This document shows, piece after piece, positions 33,016-41,332 of a stretch of DNA of 61,025 nt; within the stretch, counting starts at the first letter, position 1; each line of letters opens with the position of its first letter. Source of the stretch: Flavobacteriales bacterium. Its GTDB lineage: Bacteria > Bacteroidota > Bacteroidia > Flavobacteriales > Schleiferiaceae. The DNA lies in contig REDE01000070.1 of the NCBI GenBank assembly GCA_007693635.1, positions 1 to 61,025 of the forward strand. The letters are read 5' to 3'. The notes under the pieces were generated by a model, which was not told the DNA's origin, did not search any database, and saw nothing but the letters and a program-made list of their open reading frames with translations. Both the position numbers and the translations under genes were made by a program.

Positions 33016-34535
33016 TCAATCGTAGCCGGTGGTTTAGAGCTGATGTCGTAAACAACTCGGTTTACCCCTTTCACTCGGTTGATGATTTTATTGGAAATTC
33101 GTGCCAAAAATTCGTAGGGTAAATGAACCCAATCGGCGGTCATTCCGTCGGTAGATTCAACCGCGCGAAGAGCAACCACTCTTTCGTAGGTGCGTTCATC
33201 ACCCATTACACCAACCGATTGCACGGGTAGGAGGATGGCACCTGCCTGCCAAACTTTATCGTAGAGGTTTTCTTCTTTTAGTCCTTGAATGAAGATGTGG
33301 TCGACTTCCTGTAGTATGCGGACTTTCTCCTCAGTAATATCTCCGAGTATACGAATGGCTAATCCAGGACCAGGGAAGGGGTGGCGGCCAAGTAAGTCCG
33401 GACTAATTCCCAGAGAAGCTCCAACGCGCCTAACTTCGTCTTTAAATAGCATTCGCAGTGGCTCTACAACGCTTAATTTCATAAAGTCTGGCAAACCTCC
33501 AACATTGTGGTGTGATTTAATCGTCACCGATGGACCGCCTGAGGAAACGGATTCAATAACATCGGGATAGATGGTTCCTTGTCCTAAAAATTCAACATCG
33601 GGAACAGCGTTCGCTTCATCATCAAAGACTTCGATGAACACTCGACCGATAATTTTTCTTTTGGCTTCGGGTTCACTTTCCCCAGCAAGTGCCGAAAGAA
33701 AGCGGGAAGAAGCATTCACACCTTTTACATTTAACCCCATATGCTCGTACTGCGCCAGAACATCGTCATACTCGTTTTTGCGAAGTAATCCGTTGTTCAC
33801 GAAAATACAGTGTAAGCGATCGCCAATAGCCTTGTGCAATAACACAGCCGCTACCGTACTGTCAACACCTCCGGATAAGCCAAGAACGACTTTTTTATCA
33901 CCTACTTTTTCACGCAATTGCTCAACCGTTTCTTCAACAAATGCAGTGGGTGTCCAATCGCACGTGCACTGGCAAACCTCAACGACAAAGTTTCTTAGAA
34001 TTTGAGCGCCGTGCGTGGAGTGGTAGACCTCAGGATGGAATTGGATTCCAAAAGTAGTTGAATCTCCTACTTGGTAAGCCGCAACGGCAACATCTTCGGT
34101 ACTCGCTACAATGTTAAAACCCTCGGGAAGTTCCTTGATGGTATCTCCGTGTGACATCCAAACTTGACTACCAACAGGCACTGATTTCATCAATACATTT
34201 TGTGGATCAAGGGAAGATAACAAAGCCCTTCCGTACTCACGCACTTCCGATTTTTGGACAATTCCTCCATTGGAATGGGCTAGGTATTGCGCTCCGTAGC
34301 AGACACCCAGAATAGGAACTCCGTAGTCGAATACCCAAGCTGGAGGTTGTGGCGCTTTCTCTTCGAGCACGGAATGTGGACTTCCGCTGAGGATAAAGCC
34401 TTTGATATGTTTGTCTTCAACGCGAACATTGTGGAATGGTTGAATTTCACAAAATACGTTTAATTCTCTCAGTCTGCGCGCAATGAGTTGCGTATACTGT
34501 GAGCCAAAGTCGATGATGATGATGGTTTCTTGCAT
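33006..34535 (-). CDS. guaA: GMP synthase (glutamine-hydrolysing)
   Basis: 509 residues. The N-terminal class I glutaminase shows [12 protein letters not shown] with the nucleophile Cys, and [12 protein letters not shown] with the His and Glu. The ATP pyrophosphatase domain has the P-loop [13 protein letters not shown]. The C-terminal dimerisation part ends with [17 protein letters not shown], the normal GuaA terminus. It aminates XMP to GMP with glutamine and ATP. It heads a unit with cysQ. Its promoter predicts a leaderless mRNA (box 5 bases before ATG). Confidence 0.97.
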   Translation of the reverse strand: MQETIIIIDFGSQYTQLIARRLRELNVFCEIQPFHNVRVEDKHIKGFILSGSPHSVLEEKAPQPPAWVFDYGVPILGVCYGAQYLAHSNGGIVQKSEVREYGRALLSSLDPQNVLMKSVPVGSQVWMSHGDTIKELPEGFNIVASTEDVAVAAYQVGDSTTFGIQFHPEVYHSTHGAQILRNFVVEVCQCTCDWTPTAFVEETVEQLREKVGDKKVVLGLSGGVDSTVAAVLLHKAIGDRLHCIFVNNGLLRKNEYDDVLAQYEHMGLNVKGVNASSRFLSALAGESEPEAKRKIIGRVFIEVFDDEANAVPDVEFLGQGTIYPDVIESVSSGGPSVTIKSHHNVGGLPDFMKLSVVEPLRMLFKDEVRRVGASLGISPDLLGRHPFPGPGLAIRILGDITEEKVRILQEVDHIFIQGLKEENLYDKVWQAGAILLPVQSVGVMGDERTYERVVALRAVESTDGMTADWVHLPYEFLARISNKIINRVKGVNRVVYDISSKPPATIEWE

Positions 34536-34540
34536 GGGCG

Positions 34541-34573
34541 CAAATATAGGCGATACGAACGGGTAGAAAACAA
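34541..34573 (-). promoter_or_regulatory. Promoter of guaA, predicted leaderless
   Basis: TATATTTG (34548-34541) stands 5 bases (CGCCC) before the guaA ATG at 34535. A TTG lies 22 bases further up (34573-34571), in the tail of the preceding terminator. The spacing predicts transcription starting at the ATG. Confidence 0.6.
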
Positions 34574-34604
34574 AATCGGGGTCACAAAATATGACCCCGA
34601 TTTA
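34573..34604 (-). terminator. Terminator of the two-component operon
   Basis: AAATCGGGGTCA and TGACCCCGATTT enclose an AT-rich loop, followed by TTG and T-rich sequence, 15 bases after the response regulator stop. Confidence 0.85.
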
Positions 34605-34619
34605 TATAAATTTTTGCCG

Positions 34620-35318
34620 TTAGCTGCGGTGAACGAGACGGAATCCTTCACCGTGAATGTTCACAATTTCTAAGGTTGGATCATCCAGCAAATATTTTCT
34701 CAACTTGGCAAGATAAACATCCATTGACCTCGCGGTGAAATAATTGTCTTCTTTCCAGATTTTGAGCAGCGCATCTTTTCTGGTTACCAAACGATTAAGG
34801 TTAAGCGCCAGAAGGATGAGCAGACTATTTTCTTTGGGGGAAAGTTTGCGCTCCTTGCCGTTATACGTTAAAATTCGCAATTGCGTATCGAGTACAAATC
34901 CTCCGAATTGTAGGTTTTCAGGAATTTCCTCGCGTTGTCCGCTTTGCAGTTGACGATTGAGAATTGCCTGAACCTTTAATTCTAACACCTCAGAATCAAA
35001 AGGCTTGATGATGTAGTCGTCTGCCCCAGCTTCATAGCCTTTGATCATATCCTCTTTTAGCGATTTTGCTGTAAGGAAGATTATGGGCATTTGCTCATCA
35101 ATCTCTTTGATTTGTTTTGCCAGTGTAATACCGTCCTTTCGAGGCATCATTACATCGAGAATGCAAAGCGCATAGTCGTTGCTTTTGAAGTCATTAAGTC
35201 CATGAATACCATCACGTGAGAGGGTCACATTGTATCCTTTAATGGTCAGGTAATCGCGGAGAATTAATCCGAAGTTTGGATCGTCCTCAACCAAGAGTAT
35301 GTTCGTGTCATTGTTCAT
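34620..35318 (-). CDS. OmpR-family response regulator (RprY-like)
   Basis: 232 residues. The receiver domain (about 5-120) has the acidic pair VEDDP, the phosphorylated aspartate in CILDVMMPRKDG at residue 55, the threonine in IIFLTAKS, and lysine in DDYIIKPFD. The C-terminal winged helix (about 135-230) contains LSPKENSLLILLALNLNRLVTRKDALL split around the OmpR recognition helices and RSMDVYLAKLRKYL. It is the partner of the kinase encoded 30 bases upstream. The pair resembles RprX/RprY of Bacteroides; target genes are unknown. Confidence 0.93.
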   Translation of the reverse strand: MNNDTNILLVEDDPNFGLILRDYLTIKGYNVTLSRDGIHGLNDFKSNDYALCILDVMMPRKDGITLAKQIKEIDEQMPIIFLTAKSLKEDMIKGYEAGADDYIIKPFDSEVLELKVQAILNRQLQSGQREEIPENLQFGGFVLDTQLRILTYNGKERKLSPKENSLLILLALNLNRLVTRKDALLKIWKEDNYFTARSMDVYLAKLRKYLLDDPTLEIVNIHGEGFRLVHRS

Positions 35319-35348
35319 AGTCGTAAGGGGTTTTATAGTTGATAAAAG

Positions 35349-36731
35349 TTAGGATTCTTCTTGAATACAGGGGATATAAATGCTAAAGACACTGCCTTTT
35401 CCAGGGTGGCTATCTACGGTAATTTCACCTTTATGAAGTGTGATGATTTCACGTGCGTAGCTCAATCCTAGTCCGTGGCCTTTTATGTCGTGTAGGTCGC
35501 CAGTGGTTTGACGGAAAAAACGTTCGAAGACTTTGTTGATCATGTCTTTGCTCATCCCTAAACCTTTGTCGGCGACTTCAATAATGAGCGAATCGTTTTT
35601 ATTGTAGGTGCTCACGGTGATTTCAGGCTCATTGGGTGAGTACTTATTTGCGTTATCCAGTAAATTCACTAAAACAGTCAGGATTTGCTCGGGATCTACT
35701 TCTATCATTGAGCTTTTTGCTTTTAGATTGAGAATGAAATCACCACCGCGTGTCTCCACCTGAAGTCTCAAGTGATCCACCGCCTTTTGAATAAGCTGGT
35801 GGGCATCAATTGCTTCTTTCTCAAGGGAAATAGCTTTTCGATCCAGTAGTGCCAAGCGCAGAACTTGCTCGACTTGGGCGTTCATTCTTCTGTTTTCCTG
35901 CCGAATCATTCCTGCATAGTACTTTATTCGTTCGGGATCTTTGGCGATGGTATCATTGGTCAGTGCGTCTACCGCTAGTGATATGGTGGCAATGGGTGTT
36001 TTAAACTCATGGGTCATGTTGTTGATGAAATCGGTCTTGATGTTACTGATTTCTTTTTGCTTGATGAGTTGACGAATGGTCGAACCCATTGTGAAGACCA
36101 AGAGTCCCATAAGTAGAAGACTTAAGCTGAGTACGAAGATCAATCGACGCAGTACAAATCTGTTTTTCCCCGGAAAATAGAGGTATAACCAGGTGGATGA
36201 GGCGACGGGGTAATCGTGGCGAAACAACAAGGTGCGAAACATGTCTGGGTAGTCTTCCCACTTAAAATCGATTGTGACATATCGAGTAGGTTGATCTCCT
36301 TCTACCACACCAAACTCATAGTCTGTAGGAAGGGCAAAACGCGCAAATTCAACTTTTAGCAATGAGTCAATTTGACGCATATCTACGCGATTTTCCAAAC
36401 GCTGTTGTTCGCGTAAATAAGCACGATCCGATGAACTTTGTAATGCTGAATCTAATCGACTGAGACGACGCATCACTAGCGCTTGCTCAAAAATATTTTT
36501 CTCAATGATTTTTGCAGAGCGGTCTTCAGTCTCACTATCAAATTTGCTGACCATGCGCTGCGCGTGCTCATACTCAAGCTTGATGGAAACCCGATTTAGT
36601 GCCTCGGATACATCGCCGGTAAAGCGCTCCATATAGGAGTTGTGTGCATACAGAATCAAACGAACCTGCAGCACGGAAACCCCGATGGCAGCGATGGCAA
36701 CTATTAAAAAAAATCGACGATATGACTTCAT
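35349..36731 (-). CDS. Membrane sensor histidine kinase (RprX-like)
   Basis: 460 residues from ATG 36731. Membrane segments at about 6-26 and 195-220 enclose an extracytoplasmic domain of about 170 residues, rich in coiled coil. The cytoplasmic part has the H box NMTHEFKTPIATISLAVDAL with the phosphoacceptor His, N box LVNLLDNANKYSP, G1 ADKGLGMS, F box RFFRQTTGD and G2 GHGLGLSYA. The signal sensed is unknown. The TTG start 27 bases upstream is rejected because it would lie within the -7 box. Confidence 0.92.
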   Translation of the reverse strand: MKSYRRFFLIVAIAAIGVSVLQVRLILYAHNSYMERFTGDVSEALNRVSIKLEYEHAQRMVSKFDSETEDRSAKIIEKNIFEQALVMRRLSRLDSALQSSSDRAYLREQQRLENRVDMRQIDSLLKVEFARFALPTDYEFGVVEGDQPTRYVTIDFKWEDYPDMFRTLLFRHDYPVASSTWLYLYFPGKNRFVLRRLIFVLSLSLLLMGLLVFTMGSTIRQLIKQKEISNIKTDFINNMTHEFKTPIATISLAVDALTNDTIAKDPERIKYYAGMIRQENRRMNAQVEQVLRLALLDRKAISLEKEAIDAHQLIQKAVDHLRLQVETRGGDFILNLKAKSSMIEVDPEQILTVLVNLLDNANKYSPNEPEITVSTYNKNDSLIIEVADKGLGMSKDMINKVFERFFRQTTGDLHDIKGHGLGLSYAREIITLHKGEITVDSHPGKGSVFSIYIPCIQEES

Positions 36732-36755
36732 GTGTATCCCTGAAATTTTCGTTGA

Positions 36756-36763
36756 CAAAACTA
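36756..36763 (-). promoter_or_regulatory. -7 box of the two-component operon
   Basis: TAGTTTTG matches TAnnTTTG exactly, 24 bases before the ATG at 36731. No clear -33 TTG, as for a regulated promoter. Confidence 0.45.
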
Positions 36764-36828
36764 CATTTCAGGTTCGGATTTTAGCTCATCTCGTGTCTCG
36801 TATTAACAATATTTTATCAGTTAAAAAA

Positions 36829-38106
36829 TCAGTCACCTTCTCTGTTCCAATGTTTTAAAATATCATATCGAATAGTCTTTTCGCGCGGGTTTTCGCCGGG
36901 AACATACCAGTTTTTTAAACCGACTTCTGGTGGTAAGTAGCTTTGATTTACAAAATTATTTGGGAAATTGTGCGGATATTGATATTCCTTTCCGTAGCCT
37001 AAATTCTGCATGAGTTTTGTCGGGGCGTTTCTCAGGTGAAGGGGCACAGGAGCTTGGAGTAGTTCTTCGGCTTCTGCCATAACCGCATTGATAGCGGCAT
37101 AGGCACTGTTGCTCTTGGCCGAGGTGGCTAAATATATGGTGCATTGTGCCAGAGGTATTCGGGCTTCTGGCATTCCTAATTTATGCACTGCATCAAAGGT
37201 TGCATTGGCGATTACTAGGGCCGTGGGGTTTGCCAGACCAATATCTTCACTCGCAGAAATCAGTAGCCGACGAGCAATGAATACCGGATCTTCTCCACCT
37301 TTAAGCATTCTTGCCAGCCAGTATAAGGAGGCCTGCGGAGCGCTCCCGCGTATGGACTTTATAAAGGCAGAAATGATGTCGTAATGCATCTCCCCATTCT
37401 TGTCGTAGGCGGCAAATTTTCGTTGACAGACAAGCTCTACCAATTCATCTTTGACAATTAAGGCGTCGTTTCCAGAGTGATGACGTACCAATAATTCCAA
37501 ATTGTTGAGGGTTTTTCTGGCGTCACCAAGTCCGAAGGCAATCAAAGCTTTGGTTTCTTCTAATACGACGGGAATTTTCTTTAACTCGGGGTCATTTTCC
37601 ACGGCGTATTGCAGCATCTGATTCAGATCTTCTTCGGTGAGTGCTTCGAGCACAAATACCTGGCATCTGGAAAGCAGTGCGTTGTTTAATTCAAAAGACG
37701 GATTCTCGGTGGTAGCACCAATGAGTGTCATTTCTCCAGTTTCTACTGCGTGAAGTAGACTGTCTTGTTGCGACTTACTAAAGCGGTGAATTTCGTCGAT
37801 GAAAACAACTGGTGGACCTTGTTGGAATAATCCAGCTCGCTGATTTTGCAAGAGAATATCACGAATATCTTTAACCCCCGCAGTTACCGCTGAAAGATGG
37901 TGCATTTTTCTATTCAGCGTGCGGCAGAGGATAAAGGCTAGGGTGGTTTTTCCAACACCCGGAGGTCCCCATAAGATAAGTGAAGGTAATGTGCCGTATT
38001 CCAGCATTTTACGCAAGGGTTTGTCTGGACCAATAAGGTGTTTTTGACCGACAAATGTGTCGAGGTTTTGCGGGCGGAGACGTTCGGCGAGGGGCTGATG
38101 CATCAT
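36829..38106 (-). CDS. rarA: Replication-associated recombination protein A (AAA ATPase)
   Basis: 425 residues. Begins PLAERLRPQNLDTFVGQKHLI, the RarA/MgsA/WRNIP1 signature. Walker A is GPPGVGKTTLAF, Walker B VFIDEIHRFSK, and sensor 1 IGATTENPSFELN; the C-terminal part has RGSAPQASLYWLARML and LLISASEDIGLANP. The ATPase works at stalled replication forks and on single-strand gaps together with SSB and RecA. Two ATGs in tandem (38106, 38103) are possible starts. Divergent from the rhomboid gene. Confidence 0.95.
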   Translation of the reverse strand: MMHQPLAERLRPQNLDTFVGQKHLIGPDKPLRKMLEYGTLPSLILWGPPGVGKTTLAFILCRTLNRKMHHLSAVTAGVKDIRDILLQNQRAGLFQQGPPVVFIDEIHRFSKSQQDSLLHAVETGEMTLIGATTENPSFELNNALLSRCQVFVLEALTEEDLNQMLQYAVENDPELKKIPVVLEETKALIAFGLGDARKTLNNLELLVRHHSGNDALIVKDELVELVCQRKFAAYDKNGEMHYDIISAFIKSIRGSAPQASLYWLARMLKGGEDPVFIARRLLISASEDIGLANPTALVIANATFDAVHKLGMPEARIPLAQCTIYLATSAKSNSAYAAINAVMAEAEELLQAPVPLHLRNAPTKLMQNLGYGKEYQYPHNFPNNFVNQSYLPPEVGLKNWYVPGENPREKTIRYDILKHWNREGD

Positions 38107-38123
38107 GATCTTAAGCTTTGTGA

Positions 38124-38131
38124 CAAAGGTA
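38124..38131 (-). promoter_or_regulatory. -7 box of rarA
   Basis: TACCTTTG matches TAnnTTTG, 17 bases before the ATG at 38106, in the 61-base gap to the divergent rhomboid gene. -33 element unclear. Confidence 0.45.
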
Positions 38132-38167
38132 CAAATTCAGTAGTGGGTGCTGTCGTAATTTTACCGC

Positions 38168-38965
38168 ATGCAAATAAGGAAAACCAATTCGACTTCTATT
38201 GCCGACTTTCTTACTGCCGTTTTCTGGCGGCCAGCGTTTATCATGGTCATGGTGATGTGGGTGTTCTATTGGTTGGAAATGCGGTTTGATTGGCCCAATT
38301 CTTCAATGGGTTTGTATCCTCGCAGATGGGAGCAATTCTACGGAGTTTTTTTGTCGCCACTTTTACACGGTAGTTTGAAACATTTGCTTTCCAACACATT
38401 TCCAATACTTATTTTGGGTTCGGCAATAGGTTATTTTTATAGTCGAATTGCGGCTAAGGTTTACGTTTTGACCTATATTTTATCGGGCGTATTAACTTGG
38501 TTTTTCGCGCGTGAAGCTTTCCACATAGGGGCTAGTGGGGTAGTCTACGCTTGGGCATTTTTTGTGTTTTTCTCTGGCTTGTTTCGGGGTCATCCATCAC
38601 TAATTGCACTTTCGCTGCTGATCGCTTTTTTGTATGGTTCTTTGGTATGGGGAATCCTTCCTGTTGATCCAGAAGTCTCCTATGAATCTCACGGATTTGG
38701 TGGAGTTGCCGGATTATTGATTGCCTGGTGGTTTCGAAAAGAAAATCCCGAACACATTGGCCGGCATTTCTGGCAACGAAAACGCTACGAATGGGATCCT
38801 CAGGAAGAAGAGCTTTTGGAGCAAATGGATTACTGGAAAACACCGGAACAAATTGCTAATCAGCAGAAAAACAAACAAGATGAATCGCCAAATTCAAGCT
38901 TAGATTCAAGTTCTGATCATCCAGTTAGCATTGTTTATACTTTTCGTGAAAAAAATAACGGATGA
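38168..38965 (+). CDS. Rhomboid family intramembrane serine protease
   Basis: 265 residues with about six membrane helices. Rhomboid features in order: LLHGSLKHLLSNTFPILILG (the HxxxN-type helix 2), the catalytic serine in HIGASGVVYAWAF near residue 120, and the catalytic histidine in ESHGFGGVAGLLIAW. The C-terminal 60 residues are a hydrophilic, glutamine- and acid-rich tail predicted to be cytoplasmic. The enzyme cleaves transmembrane substrates within the bilayer; the substrate is unknown. The ATG at 38168 gives a short polar N-terminus before helix 1. Confidence 0.92.
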   Translation: MQIRKTNSTSIADFLTAVFWRPAFIMVMVMWVFYWLEMRFDWPNSSMGLYPRRWEQFYGVFLSPLLHGSLKHLLSNTFPILILGSAIGYFYSRIAAKVYVLTYILSGVLTWFFAREAFHIGASGVVYAWAFFVFFSGLFRGHPSLIALSLLIAFLYGSLVWGILPVDPEVSYESHGFGGVAGLLIAWWFRKENPEHIGRHFWQRKRYEWDPQEEELLEQMDYWKTPEQIANQQKNKQDESPNSSLDSSSDHPVSIVYTFREKNNG

Positions 38966-38992
38966 ATGGTGTGTGGTTAAATTCATTTTCGT

Positions 38993-39000
38993 TACATTTG
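38993..39000 (+). promoter_or_regulatory. Possible -7 box upstream of the NAD(P)-binding protein gene
   Basis: TACATTTG matches TAnnTTTG but lies 107 bases before the ATG at 39108 and has no good -33 TTG. Confidence 0.3.
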
Positions 39001-39107
39001 CGACTATTCAGTGATTGCTCTGTGTTTTTGCGGAATAATTTAATTGTATTAAATTTGGTTGTCGCGTTTGTGAAAGCAAAACGGCAATTTTAAGAAAGTA
39101 ATTTTTG

Positions 39108-39770
39108 ATGAGTGCAAAAGTCGCTTTGGTTATCGGATCTACAGGTCTGGTTGGTCTTTCGTTGACCGAGCAATTGCTTGCGTGCAATGATTATGCTGAA
39201 GTTCGAATTCTTGGTCGTAGTAAACCAGAAATCGTTCACGAAAAATTGCAGTTTATTCCCGCGCAGCTTACAGCCCCTGGTTTGCCTCGTTCGGCATTTC
39301 TGAATGTCAATGATATTTTTTGTTGCATTGGAACTACGACGAAAAAAACTCCGAATAAAGAGGAGTATGTAAATATCGACCGTGAAGTTCCTGCGAAAAT
39401 TGCCGAAATTGGTAAAATATTTGGCGTTGAACGCTTTTTGGTGGTTAGCTCCATCGGGGCATCGGCTACAAGTAAATTTTTCTATTTGCGCGTAAAGGGC
39501 GAAATGGAAGAGAAGGTGATTGAATCCGGCATTCCCGTGATCGAAATTTTTCGCCCTTCTACCTTATTGGGAAAGCGGAAAGAGTTTCGTCCCGCAGAGT
39601 ATTTGAGCCGACTCTTTGATCCCGTCACTAGATATTTTGTCCCAAAAAAGTACCGCGGTATCAAAGCAACAACCGTAGCTCATGCTATGTTGATTCGCGC
39701 TTTGTCGCCATGTGAAGAAGGAATCAACGTTTGGGAATCCGATCAGATTGAGGATCTTATTCGGTATTAG
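39108..39770 (+). CDS. NAD(P)-binding Rossmann protein (atypical SDR, HTATIP2-like)
   Basis: 220 residues. N-terminal dinucleotide loop VALVIGSTGLVGLSL (GxTGxxG) and later DIFCCIGTTTKKTPNKEEY, RFLVVSSIGASATSKFFYLRVKGEMEEKV split around the SSxGA and YxxxK-like positions, and EIFRPSTLLGKRKE. This corresponds to the HTATIP2/Oxidored group of atypical short-chain dehydrogenases. The substrate is unknown. ATG 39108 is preferred to TTG 39105. It ends 9 bases from the convergent CobT-like gene. Confidence 0.85.
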   Translation: MSAKVALVIGSTGLVGLSLTEQLLACNDYAEVRILGRSKPEIVHEKLQFIPAQLTAPGLPRSAFLNVNDIFCCIGTTTKKTPNKEEYVNIDREVPAKIAEIGKIFGVERFLVVSSIGASATSKFFYLRVKGEMEEKVIESGIPVIEIFRPSTLLGKRKEFRPAEYLSRLFDPVTRYFVPKKYRGIKATTVAHAMLIRALSPCEEGINVWESDQIEDLIRY

Positions 39771-39779
39771 ATATTTTCT

Positions 39780-40733
39780 TTAACGACTCAATATTTTACA
39801 GCCTTGTTCGATAAATGAAAGGGCTAATATATTTCCGAGGGCGGGGTGTCCTTGAAATCCTGCATTGACTAAGCCTTGCATTTCCAATCTTTTCAATACG
39901 GGGTCGTTACTTTGCTGTGCGGGCATGATGTAGTGCTCACACTCGGGGTGCATTTTTTTGGCGATTTCCGAAGCGGCCCACGCTGCAGCGCCGTCTATAA
40001 CAACGAGCATATTTCTCTGTGCTGCTTGCAATATTGCTCCGGTAAGCATTGCGGTTTCGTACCCACCATACATTGCGAGATTCATTATGGGATCGGTACT
40101 ACTCGGGTGTCGATTGATGGCTCGCTGTAAATTTTTCACATGAAGGCTTTTTTTATCCTTATTGCGAACCCAGTAAATAAGCGGTTCACTGCGCAAAACG
40201 GCCAATAAACAACGCGCTCCTAAATCACTTCCCGCTCCCACACCAGCAAGGAGTACGGTATTGCTTCCACTATAAAATGCGTTTTCAATTTGAGCGGCTC
40301 CCATTCCTATGGCGGCGTGAGTTTCTGAGGTGGTCATCGCTGCTTCGTGAATGATGTTTCGTGTCCCTCTGCGGATTTTCCGGTAAAAAAATCTCGATCC
40401 ACGATGCAGCCAATAATCAATTTCTCCTTCAGAAGAATTACGCAGTCCAGCATCGATAAATCTAAGGGTATGACTATGCGCCGCCTGACTTAAAAAGGAG
40501 TGGGGCGACATCTGCTCCGCTAAATCATCGGAGGGGAGGTCTACAGCAAAACCATGATCACTGGCAAATACTAAATTGGTGGGGTCGTTGATTATTGGGG
40601 CAAGCTCTTGAAAAATGAGTCCGCACCGCAATGCTGAACTGTAAAGTGCTCCATAGTCCACAAATGATTCCAAGCGCCTCTCTAAGGAAAGACGAATTTG
40701 TTGGTTGGGGATATGGATATTGAAACGCAGCAT
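39780..40733 (-). CDS. CobT-like phosphoribosyltransferase fold protein with altered active-site motifs
   Basis: 317 residues from ATG 40733. It lines up with nicotinate-nucleotide:dimethylbenzimidazole phosphoribosyltransferase (CobT): LVFASDHGFAVD (the DHG motif), LRFIDAGL, and GGYETAMLTGAILQAAQ then VVIDGAAAWAASEIA correspond to the CobT segments FE(I/L)A..GA and VVDGFI.S.AA. However the stretch for GEMGIGNTT reads GVGAGSDLG, and that for LGLRLGEGTG, which carries the catalytic Glu of the Salmonella enzyme, reads AGFQGHPALG. Both acidic residues are missing in my reading. No cobalamin genes lie nearby. It may be inactive on DMB, use a different base, or have another role. The longer start at 40805 is TTG and overlaps the DUF456 gene. 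Confidence 0.72.
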   Translation of the reverse strand: MLRFNIHIPNQQIRLSLERRLESFVDYGALYSSALRCGLIFQELAPIINDPTNLVFASDHGFAVDLPSDDLAEQMSPHSFLSQAAHSHTLRFIDAGLRNSSEGEIDYWLHRGSRFFYRKIRRGTRNIIHEAAMTTSETHAAIGMGAAQIENAFYSGSNTVLLAGVGAGSDLGARCLLAVLRSEPLIYWVRNKDKKSLHVKNLQRAINRHPSSTDPIMNLAMYGGYETAMLTGAILQAAQRNMLVVIDGAAAWAASEIAKKMHPECEHYIMPAQQSNDPVLKRLEMQGLVNAGFQGHPALGNILALSFIEQGCKILSR

Positions 40734-40773
40734 CAAATTGGCATTAAGCTGCAAAGGTACGGTGTATCTGTAG

Positions 40774-41286
40774 CTATCCGGCGTGCGATAACGCCGCAAC
40801 CACAACGGATTCGTCTACGCGAAATTTTACAATAATTACGATGGCAATAAAGGCGTACATTAATTTGAGCATGGTGCTAAAAATAAACCCTAAAAAGGTT
40901 GCCCACGCACTTTTTATTCCTTGCTCGAATGCTCGTCCAATAATGATCTCACCGATAAGCGCTCCTATGAAAGGACCTATGATTAAACCTAAAGGGGGGA
41001 ATAATAAGCCCACAAGCATTCCTGCAAATGCTAAGAGCGAGGAAAACCAGTGAGCACCATATTTTTTTGAGAAATAGGAGGGAATGATATAGTCTAGTAT
41101 GGTAATCACCAAAGCCGCAATACCGAGTATCCATAACCATTTGGTGGGCACTTCCACCCACGAACTAAAGTGAATTGCCAGCACACCAAAAAATGAAATC
41201 GGTGGCCCGGGGATAATTGGCATTACAGCTCCCACCAATCCGGTAAGGAGCAGTAATCCGCCTAAAATGATGAGGAAATAGTCCAT
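40774..41286 (-). CDS. DUF456 membrane protein
   Basis: 170 residues with about five membrane segments and the DUF456 pattern: GLVGAVMPIIPGPPISFFGVLA, LGIAALVITILDYIIPSYFSKKYGA split between segments, and LFPPLGLIIGPFIGALIGEIIIG. Two halves look alike (PIIPGPP and FPPLGLIIGPFIGA), fitting the family's internal symmetry. Function unknown. It precedes the CobT-like gene by 40 bases and is separated from the eRF1-like gene by a terminator. Confidence 0.85.
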   Translation of the reverse strand: MDYFLIILGGLLLLTGLVGAVMPIIPGPPISFFGVLAIHFSSWVEVPTKWLWILGIAALVITILDYIIPSYFSKKYGAHWFSSLLAFAGMLVGLLFPPLGLIIGPFIGALIGEIIIGRAFEQGIKSAWATFLGFIFSTMLKLMYAFIAIVIIVKFRVDESVVVAALSHAG

Positions 41287-41287
41287 A

Positions 41288-41328
41288 TAAAAAAAAGAAT
41301 CCCGCCAACCAAAAGGTCGACGGGATTG
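41288..41328 (-). terminator. Terminator of the eRF1-like gene
   Basis: 13-pair stem AATCCCGTCGACC / GGTTGGCGGGATT (two G-U pairs) with a TTTT loop and a following run of T, 5 bases after the stop. It ends at the start of the DUF456 gene. Confidence 0.88.
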
Positions 41329-41332
41329 TAAA

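Noticed and set aside
39780-41286. A cobalamin-synthesis locus around the CobT-like gene.
   Set aside because: No other cob/cbi gene is present; the neighbours are DUF456, an NAD(P)-binding protein and the eRF1-like gene.
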